A DNA stretch of 64,000 bases from Moraxella osloensis (GCF_009867135.1 NZ_CP047226.1:1860001-1924000), one strand, 5' to 3'. Positions 1 through 8,972 are shown, counted from the first letter of the stretch. Made by a program: numbers and translations. Notes: generated by a model not told the origin, from the letters alone.

Positions 1-159
1 ACGAATTTTTTTGCCTGTGCTGGCACTGGCAGCGGGTTGGCTCGCGGCTGCAGCTTCTGTTTTTTCAGCAGGTTTTTGACAGGCGGTTAATCCCATGCTA
101 ACTGCACATACCGTTGCCAAGGCGAGTTTTGAGTAGGTTGAATTCAAGGTTGATTGCAT
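1..159 (-). CDS. Amino-acid ABC transporter substrate-binding lipoprotein (N-terminal part, cut by window edge)
   Basis: The first 53 codons of a minus-strand gene run off the left edge. The protein starts MQSTLNSTYSKLALATVCAV and has a lipoprotein signal peptide ending in the lipobox LTAC (Cys27), followed by an Ala/Ser-rich linker typical of lipid-anchored periplasmic binding proteins. It lies downstream of the HisP-like ATPase at 426-1220 on the same strand, so it is inferred to be the binding protein of a polar amino-acid uptake system, anchored to the inner membrane. A hairpin terminator at 361-397 separates the two genes, so this one probably has its own promoter in the AT-rich 160-360 spacer. 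The ligand-binding domain is outside the window, so the substrate cannot be read. Confidence 0.6.
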   Translation of the reverse strand, partial: MQSTLNSTYSKLALATVCAVSMGLTACQKPAEKTEAAAASQPAASASTGKKIR

Positions 160-360
160 GGATGTTCCTTACAAATGAAATTTTTGAGTAAAAAGCGATT
201 TAATATCAGGTTTCGCTTTCAGCGATTTCAATATTTAAAATCAATGCGACTAAAATAAATGCGAGTTTACAATTTAGTTAAAATTAACATAAATTAACAT
301 TTTTGCAAGTGAAAAACGTATGCAGCAACAATTAAATAAAATAAATTTTTTCCAATACCT

Positions 361-397
361 AAAACTACAAAACCGCCAATCGCATGGCGATTGGCGG
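361..397 (-). terminator. Rho-independent terminator after hisP-like gene
   Basis: A perfect 11-bp stem (CCGCCAATCGC at 373-383, GCGATTGGCGG at 387-397) with a 3-base loop is followed on the minus strand by TTTTGTAGTTTT. It lies directly behind the stop codon of the ATPase gene. Confidence 0.85.
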
Positions 398-425
398 CTC
401 ATAGATTGATTGGGGGTTGTTTGGA

Positions 426-1220
426 TTATTTTTGATGGCTTGCCATAAAGTCTTTCACCCGTGCTGATTGCGGATTGTCAAATACCTGCTCTGGCGTGCC
501 TATTTCTTCGATACGTCCCTCATGCAAGAACACCACTTGGCTTGACACATCGCGCGCAAAACGCATTTCATGGGTCACAATCAGCATGGTACGACCTTCT
601 TCAGCCAGCGATTTCATCACTGCTAATACTTCATTGACCAATTCTGGGTCGAGGGCAGAGGTTGGCTCATCAAATAGCAATACTTGGGGCTTCATCGCTA
701 GCGCACGAGCGATGGCGATACGCTGGCGTTGCCCACCCGATAAGTTTTCTGGGTAAGCGTCTTTTTTGTCCAGTAGTCCTACGCGTTTTAGTAGCACTTC
801 AGCTTCACTGATGGCTTGGTCTTTGGCGATTTTTAGGACTTGGGTCGGCCCCTCAATGATGTTTTGTAAAATAGTCCGATGAGGCCATAGGTTAAAGTTT
901 TGGAACACAAAGCCCATTTTTGAGCGAAACTGCTCAAGTTGGCGTTGATTGGCGGCAACCAAATCCCCTGATTTATTCGGTTTTAATACCAATGCTTCAC
1001 TGCCCAAAAAAACCTCCCCTTGCGAGGGGTTTTCAAGCAAATTTATACAGCGTAGCAAGGTGGATTTGCCCGAACCACTTGAGCCAAGAATTGAGATGAC
1101 ATCGCCATCATAAGCGGTCAACGATACACCTTTTAGTACCTCAAGCGATCCAAAGTTCTTGTGGATATTGTTAAGTTGCAAGGCTACAGGACGCTGTAAG
1201 TTTGGCATAGCATCTGACAT
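426..1220 (-). CDS. hisP: Polar amino-acid ABC transporter ATPase, HisP-like
   Basis: ATP-hydrolysing subunit of an importer for basic or polar amino acids; it sits on the cytoplasmic face with two permease subunits. Walker [11 protein letters not shown]-loop [10 protein letters not shown], signature LSGGQRQR, Walker [13 protein letters not shown] and H-loop VTHEM are all present. The variable insert before the Q-loop ([12 protein letters not shown]) resembles the insert of enterobacterial HisP, so a histidine/lysine/arginine/ornithine-type system is the best guess. The ATG at 1220 is preferred (264 aa) over an in-frame TTG at 1229 because GGA lies 9 bases upstream of it. The substrate-binding lipoprotein follows after a terminator; permease genes are not in the window. 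The family is certain, the substrate is inferred. Confidence 0.85.
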   Translation of the reverse strand: MSDAMPNLQRPVALQLNNIHKNFGSLEVLKGVSLTAYDGDVISILGSSGSGKSTLLRCINLLENPSQGEVFLGSEALVLKPNKSGDLVAANQRQLEQFRSKMGFVFQNFNLWPHRTILQNIIEGPTQVLKIAKDQAISEAEVLLKRVGLLDKKDAYPENLSGGQRQRIAIARALAMKPQVLLFDEPTSALDPELVNEVLAVMKSLAEEGRTMLIVTHEMRFARDVSSQVVFLHEGRIEEIGTPEQVFDNPQSARVKDFMASHQK

Positions 1221-1429
1221 GATATTCAATCCAAAATTTGACGATAGGTGGAAAAAAACTGTCTATTTTCGCTTAAAACGCTACTAAAACGCAACTTTTT
1301 CTCTCATTTAACTTTATTTTATGGCGTTCGATTTTAGGGCACTGGTCTTTAGCCCTGGTTTTTAGATTAAGTCATCACCATTAATTTTTGTCTGTCAAAA
1401 CTTTCTAAATTCCATTTTTGGATTGAAGT

Positions 1430-1438
1430 TGTTATGAT
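1430..1438 (+). promoter_or_regulatory. Predicted extended -10 promoter of proA
   Basis: TGTTATGAT at 1430-1438 matches an extended -10 element (TGn plus TATGAT) about 28 bases before the proA start. There is no good -35 hexamer at 17 bp. The same TGTTAT-type element occurs before miaB and thiG. Confidence 0.4.
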
Positions 1439-1466
1439 GAAGCGATGATTATATTAGGGACTGACT

Positions 1467-2762
1467 ATGCAAACCATGACTGATACCAAACATTATATGC
1501 AAACCGTGGGACAGCAAGCGCGCGCCGCTTCAGCGATTTTGGCAAAAGCAGACACCGCACTCAAAAATAGCGCCCTACTCGCTATCTATGACGCCCTGCA
1601 ACAAGCCAAATCACAGGTGTTGGCTGCCAATGCCACCGATATGCAAAACGGTCAACAAAAAGGACTGGATGACGCACTACTTGACCGATTAGCACTCACC
1701 GATGCGCGTTTTGAAGGCATGTTACAAGGGCTAAAAGATGTCGCCATGTTACCTGACCCAATTGGCGAGGTCACGGATATGACCTTTCGTCCATCGGGTA
1801 TTCAGCTAGGTAAAATGCGTGTGCCGCTGGGTGTGGTCGGGATGATTTATGAATCTCGCCCCAATGTGACCATTGAAGCTGCGTCTTTGGCATTAAAATC
1901 TGGCAATGCGATTATCTTACGTGGGGGGTCAGAAGCGTTTTATTCTAACCAAGCATTGGCTGCGTGTGTCAAACAAGGTTTACAAGCAGTTGGTTTGCCA
2001 GAGGCGGCAGTGCAAGTGGTCGAAACCACTGACCGCGCGGCAGTGGGGGAACTCATTACCATGAATCGCTATGTCGATGTGATTGTGCCGCGAGGTGGTA
2101 AAAGCCTAATTGAGCGTATCAGTAATGAAGCGCGCGTCCCTGTCATCAAGCATCTAGATGGTAACTGCCATACCTTTGTCGATCGCGATGCAAACTTGAC
2201 TATGGCAACCGCTATTTGCGTCAATGCCAAAACTCACCGCTACGGCACTTGTAATACTATGGAAACGCTGCTGATTGATAGCCAAATCGCTGCGCAAGCG
2301 CTGCCGCCAATCGCCAGCGCCATTGTCGCGGCAGACAGTGCCATGCAATTACGCGGCTGCCCAAAAACCTTAGTCATCTTGAGTGATACCGCTGAATTAA
2401 CCGCTCATCTGTCAGCGGCGAGTGAAGCAGATTGGGATACCGAATATTTGGCGCCGATTTTGGCGATTAAAGTAGTCGCCGATATCGACGAAGCCATTGC
2501 TCATATCAATGCGCATGGCTCACACCATACCGATGCCATTATCACCGAAAACTACTCAAAATCGTTAACATTCATGCGTGAAGTTGATTCTAGTAGCGTG
2601 ATGGTCAATGCATCAACCCGCTTTGCCGATGGTTTTGAATATGGTTTGGGTGCAGAGATTGGGATTTCCACCGATAAAATCCATGCGCGCGGCCCCGTGG
2701 GTCTTGAAGGTTTAACATCGCAGAAATGGATTGTGTTTGGGCATGGGGAAATCAGACAGTGA
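1467..2762 (+). CDS. proA: Gamma-glutamyl phosphate reductase
   Basis: Second step of proline synthesis: NADPH-dependent reduction of gamma-glutamyl phosphate to glutamate semialdehyde, in the cytoplasm. The 431-residue protein spans the aldehyde-dehydrogenase-like fold. It has the segment [17 protein letters not shown] near residue 120, the [20 protein letters not shown] region with catalytic Cys262, and the C-terminal [20 protein letters not shown] signature. Length is slightly above the usual 417 because of a longer N terminus; a second Met at residue 4 is possible. It appears to be a single-gene unit; proB is not adjacent. A TnpB element lies immediately downstream. Confidence 0.97.
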   Translation: MQTMTDTKHYMQTVGQQARAASAILAKADTALKNSALLAIYDALQQAKSQVLAANATDMQNGQQKGLDDALLDRLALTDARFEGMLQGLKDVAMLPDPIGEVTDMTFRPSGIQLGKMRVPLGVVGMIYESRPNVTIEAASLALKSGNAIILRGGSEAFYSNQALAACVKQGLQAVGLPEAAVQVVETTDRAAVGELITMNRYVDVIVPRGGKSLIERISNEARVPVIKHLDGNCHTFVDRDANLTMATAICVNAKTHRYGTCNTMETLLIDSQIAAQALPPIASAIVAADSAMQLRGCPKTLVILSDTAELTAHLSAASEADWDTEYLAPILAIKVVADIDEAIAHINAHGSHHTDAIITENYSKSLTFMREVDSSSVMVNASTRFADGFEYGLGAEIGISTDKIHARGPVGLEGLTSQKWIVFGHGEIRQ

Positions 2763-2822
2763 CAGCTAAAACTTTTGGTAATCAAATGAATTGTTTTCAC
2801 AAACCCACTTTAATTATTGGTA

Positions 2823-2862
2823 TTGACTTCCTCCCCTCCCTAAAGTGAGGGGATTCCTGCTC
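2823..2862 (-). ncRNA. Candidate omega-RNA (reRNA) 3-prime hairpin of the tnpB element
   Basis: The last codons of tnpB and the bases after them can fold as CCCCTC-loop-GAGGGG on the minus strand, then GGAAGTCAA, where the element ends. In this family the RNA scaffold overlaps the 3-prime end of tnpB and the bases just outside the element serve as guide; here these would read ATACCAATAATTAAAG from the proA downstream spacer. The hairpin is seen; function as guide RNA is inferred from the family. The 5-prime end of the RNA cannot be placed. Confidence 0.4.
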
Positions 2863-3943
2863 CCAGACGGTCAAGCCCGACCGCAAGAATGTTCTTACTG
2901 GCATTAATATCTCTATCATGCCGTGTGTCACACTTTACACAAGTCCATTCTCTTATTCGCAAACCTGCTCTACCGCTCAAGCTACTGGACATATCGCCAC
3001 AGCACGAGCAAGTTTGGGTAGTGTATCGTTCATTCACGATTTCAAAACGGCAACCTGCGTTCTCGCATTTATAGGTCAGTTGCCTTTTGAGTTCAAACCA
3101 ACCTGCATCGTAAACCGACTTGGCTAGTTTGCCTTTTTTACTGTTAAACTGGGTGGTTTTAACGTCACCAACCACGATTAGGGCATTGTCCTTGACTAAT
3201 TGGGTGGTGAATTTATGTATCAGGTCTTGGCGTGTGTTTTTGATTTTGGCATGGATTGCCTTTACATGCTGTTTGTTTTTGGCACGTTGGGCGGTGGCTA
3301 AATCTTTGGCATATTTTAACGTTTGCTTAATGGTGAGTTTGTCACCGCTTGAGGTAGTGGCACTGTCTTTTAAACCTAAATCTATGCCTACACTACCAGT
3401 TCCACAAGTGGTTTTAGGGTAGTCTTTAACGATGATACACGCATACCAACGGTTACGGCTGTCTTGCACAATCTCGCAGGTGTTGATTTGGTAAAGCGAT
3501 AGGTTGTAGCTGTCCCATAGGTCGATGATGAGTTTCTGCCCTTTGGCTAGACTTAGTTGCAGGGTTGATTTTAAGCCCTTTTTGCCTGTTTGGTGAGTGG
3601 CAATATGCTTAATAGCCGATTGTTTAAACGGTAGCCAGCCAAGCGATTTACGCTTGGCATTGGGGTTATTGGTTCGCCAGTTGAGTTTAGCCTTTTTGAA
3701 TTGCTTACGGCTTTTAGCATGGGTTTCATTGATGGCTTGAATGGTTTGAGAGTGCAAGCCCAGTAATTCACCGCTACCTTTGGTGTATTCGTTCAAATCA
3801 TAAGCTGAAAAGAATTTGCCTGTTTTTTGTAGATGTTTGTAACTCAAGTCATTGACGTAGTTCCATACGAAATTGACTGAACCGCTTAACTTATTAAGCT
3901 TTGCTGTATGTTTATCTCGTATGCGTAGCTTGAGTGTTTTCAT
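2840..3943 (-). CDS. tnpB: RNA-guided TnpB nuclease, IS200/IS605 family
   Basis: A 367-residue protein with an N-terminal helix-turn-helix/WED-like part, RuvC-I motif GIDLGLKD (Asp188), a four-Cys zinc ribbon (Cys312, Cys315, Cys335, Cys338) and RuvC-III motif HDRDINASKN (Asp345). TnpB proteins are omega-RNA-guided DNA nucleases that favour retention of the element. The RuvC-II strand reads IVVGDVK, with Gly259 where most family members have Glu. A conserved Glu305 in NERYTTQ, 46 residues on, is a candidate replacement. The ATG at 3943 follows a perfect TATAAT box on the minus strand. The reading frame is intact. Activity is unproven. Confidence 0.9.
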   Translation of the reverse strand: MKTLKLRIRDKHTAKLNKLSGSVNFVWNYVNDLSYKHLQKTGKFFSAYDLNEYTKGSGELLGLHSQTIQAINETHAKSRKQFKKAKLNWRTNNPNAKRKSLGWLPFKQSAIKHIATHQTGKKGLKSTLQLSLAKGQKLIIDLWDSYNLSLYQINTCEIVQDSRNRWYACIIVKDYPKTTCGTGSVGIDLGLKDSATTSSGDKLTIKQTLKYAKDLATAQRAKNKQHVKAIHAKIKNTRQDLIHKFTTQLVKDNALIVVGDVKTTQFNSKKGKLAKSVYDAGWFELKRQLTYKCENAGCRFEIVNERYTTQTCSCCGDMSSSLSGRAGLRIREWTCVKCDTRHDRDINASKNILAVGLDRLGAGIPSL

Positions 3944-3972
3944 GGGGTTATTTTAGCAAAATTTATGCAAGT

Positions 3973-3978
3973 ATTATA
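3973..3978 (-). promoter_or_regulatory. -10 box of tnpB
   Basis: A perfect TATAAT on the minus strand lies 29 bases before the tnpB ATG. The sequence 17 bp further upstream (CTTAAG) is a poor -35 element, so only the -10 is supported. Confidence 0.4.
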
Positions 3979-4059
3979 GCGTGTAAGCATAGTTGCTTAA
4001 GTTGCCTTATATCCATTGCCTGAGGTCGGTGGTTTTACGGCAACGGAGGATAAAAACCA

Positions 4060-4587
4060 TTATTTGGCAATCGCTTTATTGGCAATCGCTTTAAATAGAC
4101 TGATTTGGCTCTTATCGGTCACTGTCAACATCGGTTCGCCTTTGCTATCTTGGGTCAGTTTAAATTGCCCTTGTAGTGTGGATGGCGCAGCGGCATCAAA
4201 TGCCATGCGCGATTCTGGCATACACATCATGCGCGTGGAAACGATATTTTTTATCAATACATTGTTATGGGTCAGGCTATAATTGCCCCACATGCGATTG
4301 CAGGTATTGTCAAAGCTAACCCGACCTTTATCAAAGCTGACCAACAGCGGTTTGGCTTGGTTAAACAATTCAGGTTTAGTGGGTTTACCCGACAAATCAG
4401 TCACCGAGACCAATTGCCAGCGATAATTTTGCAACGTGGCATCGGCTAACGGTAAGGTCAATGCTTGATTTGGGTTAATAACGCCCGATGTAGCACTTGT
4501 TATGGTTTGACAGCCTGTCATTACCAGCGTTCCTGCTATCAAGCAACTTAGCGCTAGTGAATAAGTTTTGGCACATTTTTTCATCAT
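4060..4587 (-). CDS. META-domain (HslJ-like) lipoprotein
   Basis: A 175-residue secreted protein with a lipobox VMTGC (Cys26), so probably lipid-anchored in the outer or inner membrane. After a linker comes a META/HslJ-type domain: YRWQLVSVTDLSGKP near residue 55, VSFDKGRVSFDNTCNRMWGNY near 83-103 and STRMMCMPE near 117. The E. coli relative HslJ is linked to heat shock and novobiocin tolerance; the exact role is unknown. The last codons contain a perfect 15-bp tandem duplication (4064-4078 and 4079-4093) that makes the terminal AIANKAIAK. It is followed on its 3-prime side by the tnpB element, which has replaced any clear terminator. Confidence 0.75.
   Translation of the reverse strand: MMKKCAKTYSLALSCLIAGTLVMTGCQTITSATSGVINPNQALTLPLADATLQNYRWQLVSVTDLSGKPTKPELFNQAKPLLVSFDKGRVSFDNTCNRMWGNYSLTHNNVLIKNIVSTRMMCMPESRMAFDAAAPSTLQGQFKLTQDSKGEPMLTVTDKSQISLFKAIANKAIAK
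4064..4093. repeat. 15-bp tandem duplication in the lipoprotein gene end
   Basis: TTGGCAATCGCTTTA occurs twice head to tail. Its length keeps the reading frame and lengthens the C terminus by five residues. Confidence 0.9.
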
Positions 4588-4685
4588 GATTTCCTTTTGT
4601 TTAAAATTATTGTATAAAAAATTATTGCAATCATTATATAAAATGCCCTTAAGACTTTATTGCTAAGCATGGCGATTATTGTTAT

Positions 4686-5324
4686 TCAATTGTATTGGCG
4701 AGCTGTGACGGACGCTTTATTTGCTTGAATGGGTTTTTGCAAAAACTCTAAAAATACATCATCGCGTTTGGGGTCGCCATTGTTGCCGTCTCTAGGAAAT
4801 GCCATGCTCTCCCCTGTCAGTAGATAACCACGGCGCTGATAATAACTTAACAGCTCTGGTCGATGACTTAAAATCGACATGGATAAATAAGTTAAAGGTA
4901 AATGGGTTAAAGGTAAATGGGTTAAGTTTTTGGCGTCAGCATGTCTGATAGCAAACGTTTCTACCGCAGACAACATCGTATCGCCAATGCCTTTACCTTG
5001 CACAGCAGGATGAACCGCAAAAGTGCCAATATACGCCGCTGGCTGATGATTAATGGGTGAGAAATCCACAGAAATACACCCGAGCAAATCATCGCTATCG
5101 TGCGGATTTTCAAACACGAATAGATAAGCGTTGGGGTTGTCTATCAGGGCTGTCATTTCCTCGGTCGTGGTACGAATCCCACCAATTAAAGCGGCTTCAT
5201 TGGTCCAGCCTTCATCTGAGCGGTAACAGCGATTGAGCAAAGTTACCAAATTTTCGCCGTCTTGTTGCGTGGCAACGCGTAATTGCACAGCGTTTTTATC
5301 GATATCGCTATCAGGGTTTTTCAT
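4686..5324 (-). CDS. GNAT-family N-acetyltransferase
   Basis: Cytoplasmic acetyl-CoA-dependent acetyltransferase of unknown substrate, about 212 aa. The acetyl-CoA-binding motif A is clear: IGTFAVHPAVQGKGIGDTML near residues 110-130, followed by a beta-strand and YYQRRGYLLTGES near the C terminus. The ATG at 5324 has an AAGAG-like ribosome site; an in-frame ATG at 5360 would add 12 residues. A perfect 15-bp tandem duplication (4891-4920) encodes THLPLTHLPL between motif A and the C-terminal strand; this insertion may be neutral. Neighbours give no clue to the substrate. Confidence 0.75.
   Translation of the reverse strand: MKNPDSDIDKNAVQLRVATQQDGENLVTLLNRCYRSDEGWTNEAALIGGIRTTTEEMTALIDNPNAYLFVFENPHDSDDLLGCISVDFSPINHQPAAYIGTFAVHPAVQGKGIGDTMLSAVETFAIRHADAKNLTHLPLTHLPLTYLSMSILSHRPELLSYYQRRGYLLTGESMAFPRDGNNGDPKRDDVFLEFLQKPIQANKASVTARQYN
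4891..4920. repeat. 15-bp tandem duplication inside the GNAT gene
   Basis: GTTAAAGGTAAATGG is repeated twice exactly, in frame. Confidence 0.9.
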
Positions 5325-5664
5325 GTTTTTTCTCTTTTTATGCTCACATTCGTTAAACATAAGATGCGTTAAACATTTTGCCGAGTCAGGTGACCGATTT
5401 TGCCACCCAATGCACCCAATTCACTTAAATTAGCCAACATACCTAAATTATGCACTGTTACTTTATTGGCTGTTACTTTATTGTCTATTACTTTGGCATT
5501 CAAGCCGTATTTGACGTCATTTTCGTTGCTGTCATATTTTTAACCTATTTATATAAGACAATAAAGCATGCCGATAATTAAGGGCTGCTACAATCGAATC
5601 CGTAATCGAGATGGTTTATCAATCATCCATTTGTTAAAATAAACCTTTTGCAAGTAACCCTAGC
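5325..5664. other. Intergenic region upstream of truD
   Basis: No gene was seen. It holds a degenerate tandem array of about 15 bp (TGTTACTTTATTGGC, TGTTACTTTATTGTC, then TATTACTTTGGC; 5456-5497). Promoters for the divergent GNAT gene and truD must lie here, but no convincing -35/-10 pair was found. Confidence 0.6.
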
Positions 5665-6753
5665 ATGCCAAAACTGCCTTCACCCTATACCCCTGCGATT
5701 GAGTCCGCGATTTATAAACAACAACCCACTGATTTTATTGTCCATGAAAAACTCAGTATTGATGTCAATCACACTGGCGAACATCTTTGGCTTCATATTC
5801 AAAAAACCCGTATGAATACCAATTTTGTGGCAAAGTTGCTGTCACAATGGGCAGGCATCCCACTCAAGGATGTAGGATACTCGGGGCTCAAAGATCGCCA
5901 TGCGCTGACGACGCAATGGTTTAGTGTTCGTTTGCCAAAAAAAATTGCCCCTGAACAAAACTTTGAGCAATTTGTCCAGACCAAATTAGCTAGCGATGAA
6001 ACGCTAGAAATATTGGCACAGCATTGGCATCATAAAAAACTGGGTCGCGGTACTCATGAGGCCAATCAGTTTATCATCACCCTACGCAACGTGGTGGGTG
6101 AGAAAGCCGCCATCGAGCAACAACTTACAACCATCAAAACCCAAGGCGTTCCCAATTATTTTGGCGAGCAGCGCTTTGGGCAAGATGCCAATAATATCGA
6201 TGCCGCTATCGAACTATTCACCCATCATACAATTAGGGGTAAAAAAATTCATCGCAAATTTGACCAAGATAAAATCAGTCTGTATCTGTCGGCAGCGCGT
6301 AGTGAATTATTCAATGCCATCTTGGCAAAACGTATCGCAATGGGCATCTGGAACCAACCGCTTGATGGCGACGTGATGAATTTGGCGGGCTCAAACAGTA
6401 TCTTTGTGGCACAGCATATAGATGAGACCATGATATCAAGACTACAAAGTGGCGATATCCATTTGACTGCACCGATGTGGGGCGCAGGTGAGTTAAAAAG
6501 CAGTGGTAAGGTTAACGCGTTAGAACTATCCGTCATCACTGACCATCCTATTTATCAGCAGCTAAGTCAAGGCTTGATTGCGTTTGGTTTAAAGCAGCAG
6601 CGCCGCCCCCTGCGTATGCTGCCCAGTAACTTGCAATGGGTTTGGCAAGACGGTGAGACATTGGTGTTAGATTTTGAATTGCCAGCAGGCAGTTTTGCGA
6701 CGACGATGATTGATACGCTTGTTACAAGCTCGGTACTCACCACTGGGTTATAG
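5665..6753 (+). CDS. truD: tRNA pseudouridine(13) synthase TruD
   Basis: Converts uridine 13 of tRNA-Glu to pseudouridine. The 362-residue protein has the family signature GYSGLKDRHALTTQWFSV near residues 72-90, whose Asp is the catalytic residue, and NYFGEQRFG near 165-173. Length is slightly above the E. coli protein (349). The ATG at 5665 is the only sensible start. The gene runs convergently to the diguanylate cyclase with only 8 bases between stops and no hairpin, so read-through into antisense is likely on both strands. Confidence 0.95.
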   Translation: MPKLPSPYTPAIESAIYKQQPTDFIVHEKLSIDVNHTGEHLWLHIQKTRMNTNFVAKLLSQWAGIPLKDVGYSGLKDRHALTTQWFSVRLPKKIAPEQNFEQFVQTKLASDETLEILAQHWHHKKLGRGTHEANQFIITLRNVVGEKAAIEQQLTTIKTQGVPNYFGEQRFGQDANNIDAAIELFTHHTIRGKKIHRKFDQDKISLYLSAARSELFNAILAKRIAMGIWNQPLDGDVMNLAGSNSIFVAQHIDETMISRLQSGDIHLTAPMWGAGELKSSGKVNALELSVITDHPIYQQLSQGLIAFGLKQQRRPLRMLPSNLQWVWQDGETLVLDFELPAGSFATTMIDTLVTSSVLTTGL

Positions 6754-6761
6754 AAGCTAAG

Positions 6762-8111
6762 TTATAAAGGCTGATCCATTGGCGTCATCAATAAATAACA
6801 CTGACCTTTGACCACGCAGTTGCGACCCTTGGCTTTGGCTTGCTGCATTGCCAAATCGGAGAATTTGATAATTTGCTCAAGGGCAGGCGGCAGTGCAGGC
6901 ATGGTCGGTAAACTATGCATATACTTGCGCATATATTCGATAAAACCGCGATTATCAATCGCACGCTCGCTATCTTGCCCATGATTTTGATAAACGCTGG
7001 CAATACCTAAGCTTGCGGTAAATTGAATTTCTGTATCGAAAATCCCATATCTCACCACTTGTTTTTCAAACGCTTGGCGCAGCTGCTCTGCCATATCGGC
7101 AGCTTGCTCAATCCCGGTATTTGGCAAGATGATGCAAAACTCTTCCCCACCCATACGTCCAAACATCGTCCCTGTAGGTAAGAAGTTTTTTAAGGTATTT
7201 GCGGTACAAATCAATGTCGCATCACCGGCGTCATGGCCGTATTCGTCATTGATATGTTTAAATTTATCCAAATCAATATAAATCACACTAAGCGTGTTCC
7301 AATCGTTTTTACGTTCCCATAAATAACTCAAAAAACTATAAATCGTACGCCGATTGGCAATATTGGTGAGCGCATCGGCTTCTAGCAAATCATAAATTTT
7401 GCGGCGCTGAAAACTCATGACTTTCATGCCCTGCAAAATACAATATAGCGTGACCGTTGCCTTAGCGGTTACCAAAAAACTAAAAGACAATCCCCAAAGC
7501 CAATGACTACGCGCTGCTAAACTTGGATACAACCTAGGCAGCAATTGCCACCAGTTCATGCTATTACTCATATTAAAAATAAATAACGCAACAATACAAC
7601 TGACAAATGACACCCAGACCAGTCGCCATCTTAATAGCACCATCCCAAGACCTGTGGCACTAATCAGCATTACACCTTCAAGCGCACTGTTGTTGCCAAT
7701 CCAGACGATAAAAAGATTTTCATAAATCAAATAGATGATTACAAAAAAGATTTGGTACTCCCGCCAAAGTCTTGACTGTTCAGGCATGCGGGTAATGACC
7801 CATAGTGAATACCCGCAAAACAACACCATCGCCAGTCCCAAATAGGTGATATTTATCATCAAGCTGCGATTAAAAATTTGATTGAACGTCTGAGCAAAGG
7901 GAAAGATATGTATGGGCGATGTGATGACAAGAACTGTCGCATACCAAATCAAATGAAAAAATGTCTCAACCAACGCCAACATAATAAACAACATGAATTT
8001 ATTGGTATTGTTGACTCTCGGCGAATTAATATATAGCGAAGGTTTAAAGCTAAAAAATTTTAGCGTTTGCTGCAATTGTTCTTTAAAGCTTGGCAAGGCG
8101 GTTTGGGTCAT
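6762..8111 (-). CDS. Membrane-bound diguanylate cyclase (GGDEF)
   Basis: Makes cyclic di-GMP from GTP. The 449-residue protein has about six hydrophobic segments between residues 38 and 230, then a GGDEF domain from about 240. The metal-binding IDLDKFKHINDEYGHDAGD segment and the active-site GGEEF (residues 321-325) are intact, so the domain should be active. The position of the inhibitory I-site (RxxD, five residues before GGEEF) reads PTGT, so product inhibition through that site is unlikely. The N-terminal membrane part is not a sensor family that I recognise. Start at the ATG at 8111. Confidence 0.9.
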   Translation of the reverse strand: MTQTALPSFKEQLQQTLKFFSFKPSLYINSPRVNNTNKFMLFIMLALVETFFHLIWYATVLVITSPIHIFPFAQTFNQIFNRSLMINITYLGLAMVLFCGYSLWVITRMPEQSRLWREYQIFFVIIYLIYENLFIVWIGNNSALEGVMLISATGLGMVLLRWRLVWVSFVSCIVALFIFNMSNSMNWWQLLPRLYPSLAARSHWLWGLSFSFLVTAKATVTLYCILQGMKVMSFQRRKIYDLLEADALTNIANRRTIYSFLSYLWERKNDWNTLSVIYIDLDKFKHINDEYGHDAGDATLICTANTLKNFLPTGTMFGRMGGEEFCIILPNTGIEQAADMAEQLRQAFEKQVVRYGIFDTEIQFTASLGIASVYQNHGQDSERAIDNRGFIEYMRKYMHSLPTMPALPPALEQIIKFSDLAMQQAKAKGRNCVVKGQCYLLMTPMDQPL

Positions 8112-8447
8112 AGGATTATTGCAAAATCAATAAATCTATTAAAAAAGGGCGTCACGTATTAAACAAATCAAGATAGCTATGTCAGTTATTGATTAGTTTT
8201 AGTCGTTTGCATTTAACTTACCCTAAACATTATATAAGGTATTGTTGCTTCATTCTAATACTTTATTAATGACCAATGGGTAAATGTTTAATTTTTTTTA
8301 ATTATTATTGACTTATCTATTTTATCAAAATTTCCTCGACAAAATAAAAAAGGTAAGCATTGGCTTACCTTGATTAACATTTTACAGCATTTTAACTTGA
8401 TTGGTTTTTTCAACAATATTCTTTAATAGTAAGGTTCTTGATTACAC
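8112..8447. other. Intergenic region between diguanylate cyclase and NlpC/P60 genes
   Basis: AT-rich. Its only clear element is the terminator at 8341-8371 for the NlpC/P60 gene. The promoter for the diguanylate cyclase gene should lie between 8112 and about 8330 but was not pinned down. Confidence 0.6.
8341..8371 (-). terminator. Rho-independent terminator of the NlpC/P60 gene
   Basis: A perfect 9-bp stem AAGGTAAGC / GCTTACCTT (8350-8358 with 8363-8371) and a 4-base loop are followed on the minus strand by TTTTTATTTT. Confidence 0.85.
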
Positions 8448-8972
8448 TCAAGCGTCCAAGACACGGCGCGCTGTCACGAATTTGTTGGCCCAATAGCCAG
8501 AATCTAAACTTGTAATAGAAATGCTTTTGCCCGTTGATGGTGAATGAATAAAACGACCTTCACCGATATACATGCCCACATGAGAGATACGACCACCACC
8601 GTGAGAGAAAAACACCATATCACCTGGTTTTAGCTCACTACGGTTAATACGTTCACCCACTTGCGCCATGCTGCCTGAGGTACGTGGCAGATTGATGTTG
8701 GCGGTTTGTTTATAAACATATTGCATAAAGCCGCTACAATCAAAACCACTCGTTGGGCTGGTACCACCAAAACGGTATGGTAAACCGATAAAGTTTTTGG
8801 CTTTTGCAATGAGGCTATCTGCTTTTGAGCCACCCTCTGGATTTTGAGAAACGCTTGAGTTAAAGCTACCGAAATATTCTGTGATACCATTGTCGGCATT
8901 GGCAGCGGTTGGGGCTAAGCTGAACAAGACACAAGGTAGAGCGGTTAATAAAGTTTTTTGAAGAAAGTTCAT
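8448..8972 (-). CDS. Secreted NlpC/P60-family peptidoglycan endopeptidase
   Basis: A 174-residue cell-wall hydrolase with a cleavable signal peptide (to about residue 27, ANADN) and one NlpC/P60 domain. The catalytic triad is visible: Cys79 in GFDCSGFMQYV, His131 in SHVGMYIG and His143 in FIHSPSTG. Such enzymes cut the gamma-D-Glu/meso-diaminopimelate bond in stem peptides (Spr/NlpC relatives). There is no lipobox, so it is probably a soluble periplasmic protein. A 14-bp inverted repeat (8995-9061) lies in the leader just before the start codon and may regulate it. Confidence 0.9.
   Translation of the reverse strand: MNFLQKTLLTALPCVLFSLAPTAANADNGITEYFGSFNSSVSQNPEGGSKADSLIAKAKNFIGLPYRFGGTSPTSGFDCSGFMQYVYKQTANINLPRTSGSMAQVGERINRSELKPGDMVFFSHGGGRISHVGMYIGEGRFIHSPSTGKSISITSLDSGYWANKFVTARRVLDA

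Larger units (their letters stand above)
2823..4046 (-). mobile_element. IS200/IS605-type element carrying only tnpB (IS1341-like)
   Basis: A tnpB gene without a tnpA partner lies between proA and a lipoprotein gene. On the element's right side (low coordinates), directly overlapping the tnpB stop codon, is a G/C-rich hairpin (CCCCTC paired with GAGGGG) followed by GAAGTCAA, which resembles right ends of this family. On the left side, GTTGCC (4001-4006) pairs with GGCAAC (4039-4044) around an ACCACCGACCT-containing loop. Neither end shows a target duplication, as expected for this family. Boundaries are estimates, to roughly 10-20 bp. With no tnpA it would need a transposase in trans. Confidence 0.6.
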
